Shown piece after piece: positions 53,141 through 54,299 of a stretch of DNA of 54,299 nucleotides. Both the position numbers and the translations under genes were made by a program. This DNA comes from Christensenellaceae bacterium Phil1. Its GTDB lineage: Bacteria > Bacillota > Clostridia > Christensenellales > CAG-138. The stretch's first letter is position 1, and each line of letters opens with the position of its first letter. Under the pieces are notes generated by a model, which was not told where the DNA came from, ran no database searches, and worked only from the letters and a program-made list of their open reading frames with translations. The DNA lies in contig MSGS01000022.1 of the NCBI GenBank assembly GCA_001940855.1, positions 1-54,299 of the forward strand, in the 5' to 3' direction.

Positions 53141-53398
53141 TTATTCTCCTTTCCTCACTCGATAAAACCAGACGTGGTATTCACTGCCGCTCACCTTCTC
53201 CGTGTGACGCTCAAAGCCCATAAGGGCCAGCACCGGGTACAGGGGAACAGGCTCGAAGGTCTGGATGATATGCAGTCCTTCGCCATTTTTCAGCGCGGCG
53301 GCCTTTGCCTTCAATGCGGGGAAGAAGTCCAGCTTTTTGCCCCGCACGTCCATCACTTCGAATGTGCCGATTTTGTCCTTCCAGTTTTCATAGCTCAT
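53141..53398 (-). CDS. short DUF2249 protein
   Basis: An 85-residue single DUF2249 domain, about half identical by eye to the N-terminus of the following gene (same MSYENWKDK start, GEGLHIIQTFEP block and FHVWF/YHVWF end). Tandem duplication is the simplest explanation. The start is the ATG at 53398. Confidence 0.75.
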   Translation of the reverse strand: MSYENWKDKIGTFEVMDVRGKKLDFFPALKAKAAALKNGEGLHIIQTFEPVPLYPVLALMGFERHTEKVSGSEYHVWFYRVRKGE

Positions 53399-53423
53399 AG
53401 TCCTTACTCCTTTTGCAGAAAGC

Positions 53424-53579
53424 TCACGCCTCTTCGAAGCTGTCCTTACCCACGCCGCACAGGGGGCATTCAAAATCCTCCGGTACCTCGCTCCAGGGCG
53501 TTCCCGGCGCGATGCCGCCCTCGGGATACCCCGCGCTCTCGTCGTACTCCCAGCCGCAAACGGTGCAAACGTATTTCAT
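53424..53579 (-). CDS. rubredoxin
   Basis: A 51-residue rubredoxin, an electron-transfer protein with one Fe bound by four cysteines. Both CxxC pairs are present, CTVCGWEYD and CPLCGVGKD, with the conserved [11 protein letters not shown] linker. It is encoded between DUF2249 and ferredoxin-domain genes, so it probably passes electrons in an anaerobic reductase or peroxide/NO-detoxifying chain. Confidence 0.95.
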   Translation of the reverse strand: MKYVCTVCGWEYDESAGYPEGGIAPGTPWSEVPEDFECPLCGVGKDSFEEA

Positions 53580-53609
53580 AATACTTCTCCTTTCGTGTTC
53601 TCCTGTGTT

Positions 53610-54299
53610 TTACTCCTCCACCAGCCGGCCGTCCACCGTGACGGTGACCACCTGCCACGGGATGAACTTCCCGCTCTGCTGGAGTGCCTTTTTCGCCGCC
53701 AGCTCCAGCCCGCCGCAGCAGGGTACCTCCATGCGGACGACGGTGACACTCTTAATGTCGTTTTCCCGGATGATCTCCGTCAGCTTTTCGGAATAGTCCA
53801 CGCTGTCCAGCTTGGGACAGCCCACCAGCGTGATGTGTCCCTTGATGAACCGCTCGTGGAAGGCGGCGTAGGCGTAGGCGGTGCAGTCGGCGGCGATGAG
53901 CAGCCGCGCACCGTCAAAATAGGGCGCGTTCACCGGCACCAGCTTGATCTGCACCGGCCACTGGGAAAGGCGGCTCGTCTGCTGGGTTTGCGGCGTTTCT
54001 GCGGTGGGCGCGTCCTGGCGCTGAATGTTCCGGGACTGGCTGCCGGGGCAGCCGCAGGGCAGGGTCATGCCCTCTTTTTGCATTTTCCGCTGCTTATTTT
54101 CCATGACGGCCTGCTCGTCATAGGCCGCCGCCTCCCGCTCCACAAAGGTGATGGCCCCCGTGGGACAGGCGGGCAGGCAGTCCCCCAACCCGTCGCAGTA
54201 ATCGTCCCGCATGAGCTTCGCCTTGCCATCCACCATGGCGATGGCGCCCTCGTGACACGCCTCGGCGCAGGCACCGCAGCCGTTGCATTTTTCCTGATC
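53610..54299 (-). CDS. 4Fe-4S ferredoxin-domain protein (5' end outside window)
   Basis: Partial: 229 residues are visible, and the frame continues past the right edge. Two ferredoxin-like clusters open it: CNGCGACAEAC, then CDGLGDCLPACP (second motif spaced CxxxxxCxxxC). Later come CGCP and CCGG pairs and a C-terminal domain binding region (LVPVNAPYFDGARLLIAADC, VVRMEVPCCGG). Such proteins occur with anaerobic reductases in Clostridia. It likely transfers electrons with the rubredoxin just downstream. Confidence 0.85.
   Translation of the reverse strand, partial: DQEKCNGCGACAEACHEGAIAMVDGKAKLMRDDYCDGLGDCLPACPTGAITFVEREAAAYDEQAVMENKQRKMQKEGMTLPCGCPGSQSRNIQRQDAPTAETPQTQQTSRLSQWPVQIKLVPVNAPYFDGARLLIAADCTAYAYAAFHERFIKGHITLVGCPKLDSVDYSEKLTEIIRENDIKSVTVVRMEVPCCGGLELAAKKALQQSGKFIPWQVVTVTVDGRLVEE

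Noticed and set aside
1..54299. tRNA, rRNA and CRISPR arrays
   Set aside because: I looked for cloverleaf-like blocks, rRNA signature words and regularly spaced repeats and found none I could support by eye.

Overview
The window looks like chromosome from an anaerobic, spore-lineage Firmicute (Clostridia, probably a gut Oscillospirales or Ruminococcaceae relative). This rests on AGGAGG-type ribosome sites, ECF transporters, a DUF4300 lipoprotein, LytTR/GHKL regulation, rubredoxin and DUF2249 proteins, MobV/primase/DUF6076/DUF6061 mobile-element genes and sortase-type surface proteins. The genus is not determined. No rRNA, tRNA or CRISPR array was seen.

Layout. (1) 19-9,432, minus strand: methyltransferase, MFS exporter, an ECF transporter (fused EcfA, EcfT, MptD-type S component), two half-ABC transporters in YbtPQ/IrtAB-like arrangement, a YgbA_NO protein, then ferritin and a Fur/PerR-type repressor with a strong promoter and an autoregulatory palindrome. 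This reads as a metal or metallophore and stress block. (2) 9,485-11,862: a MATE exporter and a divergent LysR regulator. (3) 12,328-28,223: the most interesting region. Eight minus-strand genes form one surface operon: a small HNE-repeat protein, a DUF4430 (transcobalamin C-terminal-like) lipoprotein, a LolD-type ATPase, a COG1361-like membrane-anchored protein, a MacB/FtsX-type permease, a small lipoprotein, and two giant secreted beta-sandwich proteins, one with a transcobalamin-alpha-like toroid domain. The operon leader is a cobalamin riboswitch with an intrinsic terminator. Immediately upstream lies a ~250-bp segment bounded by two 26-bp recombination sites in inverted orientation. It carries one good promoter, which in this sequence points away from the operon (OFF). 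Next to it is a tyrosine recombinase gene whose own leader is a second cobalamin riboswitch.

My reading is that region 3 is a B12-sensing, phase-variable corrinoid-capture system. Low B12 would derepress the recombinase and the operon leader, and inversion would connect promoter to operon. The motifs and geometry are seen directly; the corrinoid-binding role is inferred.

(4) 28,256-40,791: a decayed mobilizable or integrative element. It has a truncated MobV relaxase, a DUF6471 gene with an in-frame amber codon, SF3 helicase and CHC2 primase genes, a palindrome-rich non-coding region, DUF6076, a low-GC HEPN-like cargo gene, a sigma-like regulator, a LytTR/GHKL two-component system with a candidate LytTR site in front of two half-ABC transporters, DUF6061, and a truncated XRE regulator. 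(5) 41,000-44,650: DUF4300 lipoprotein, TetR regulator with a divergent epimerase/dehydratase and repeated operator half-sites, and a cytidylate-kinase-like protein. (6) 44,784-50,863: sigma factor, small membrane proteins, PrsW-type protease and a sortase-anchored repeat protein, a plausible envelope-stress cassette. (7) 50,883-54,299: lipoprotein MsrAB, two DUF2249 proteins, rubredoxin and a ferredoxin-domain protein cut by the window edge.
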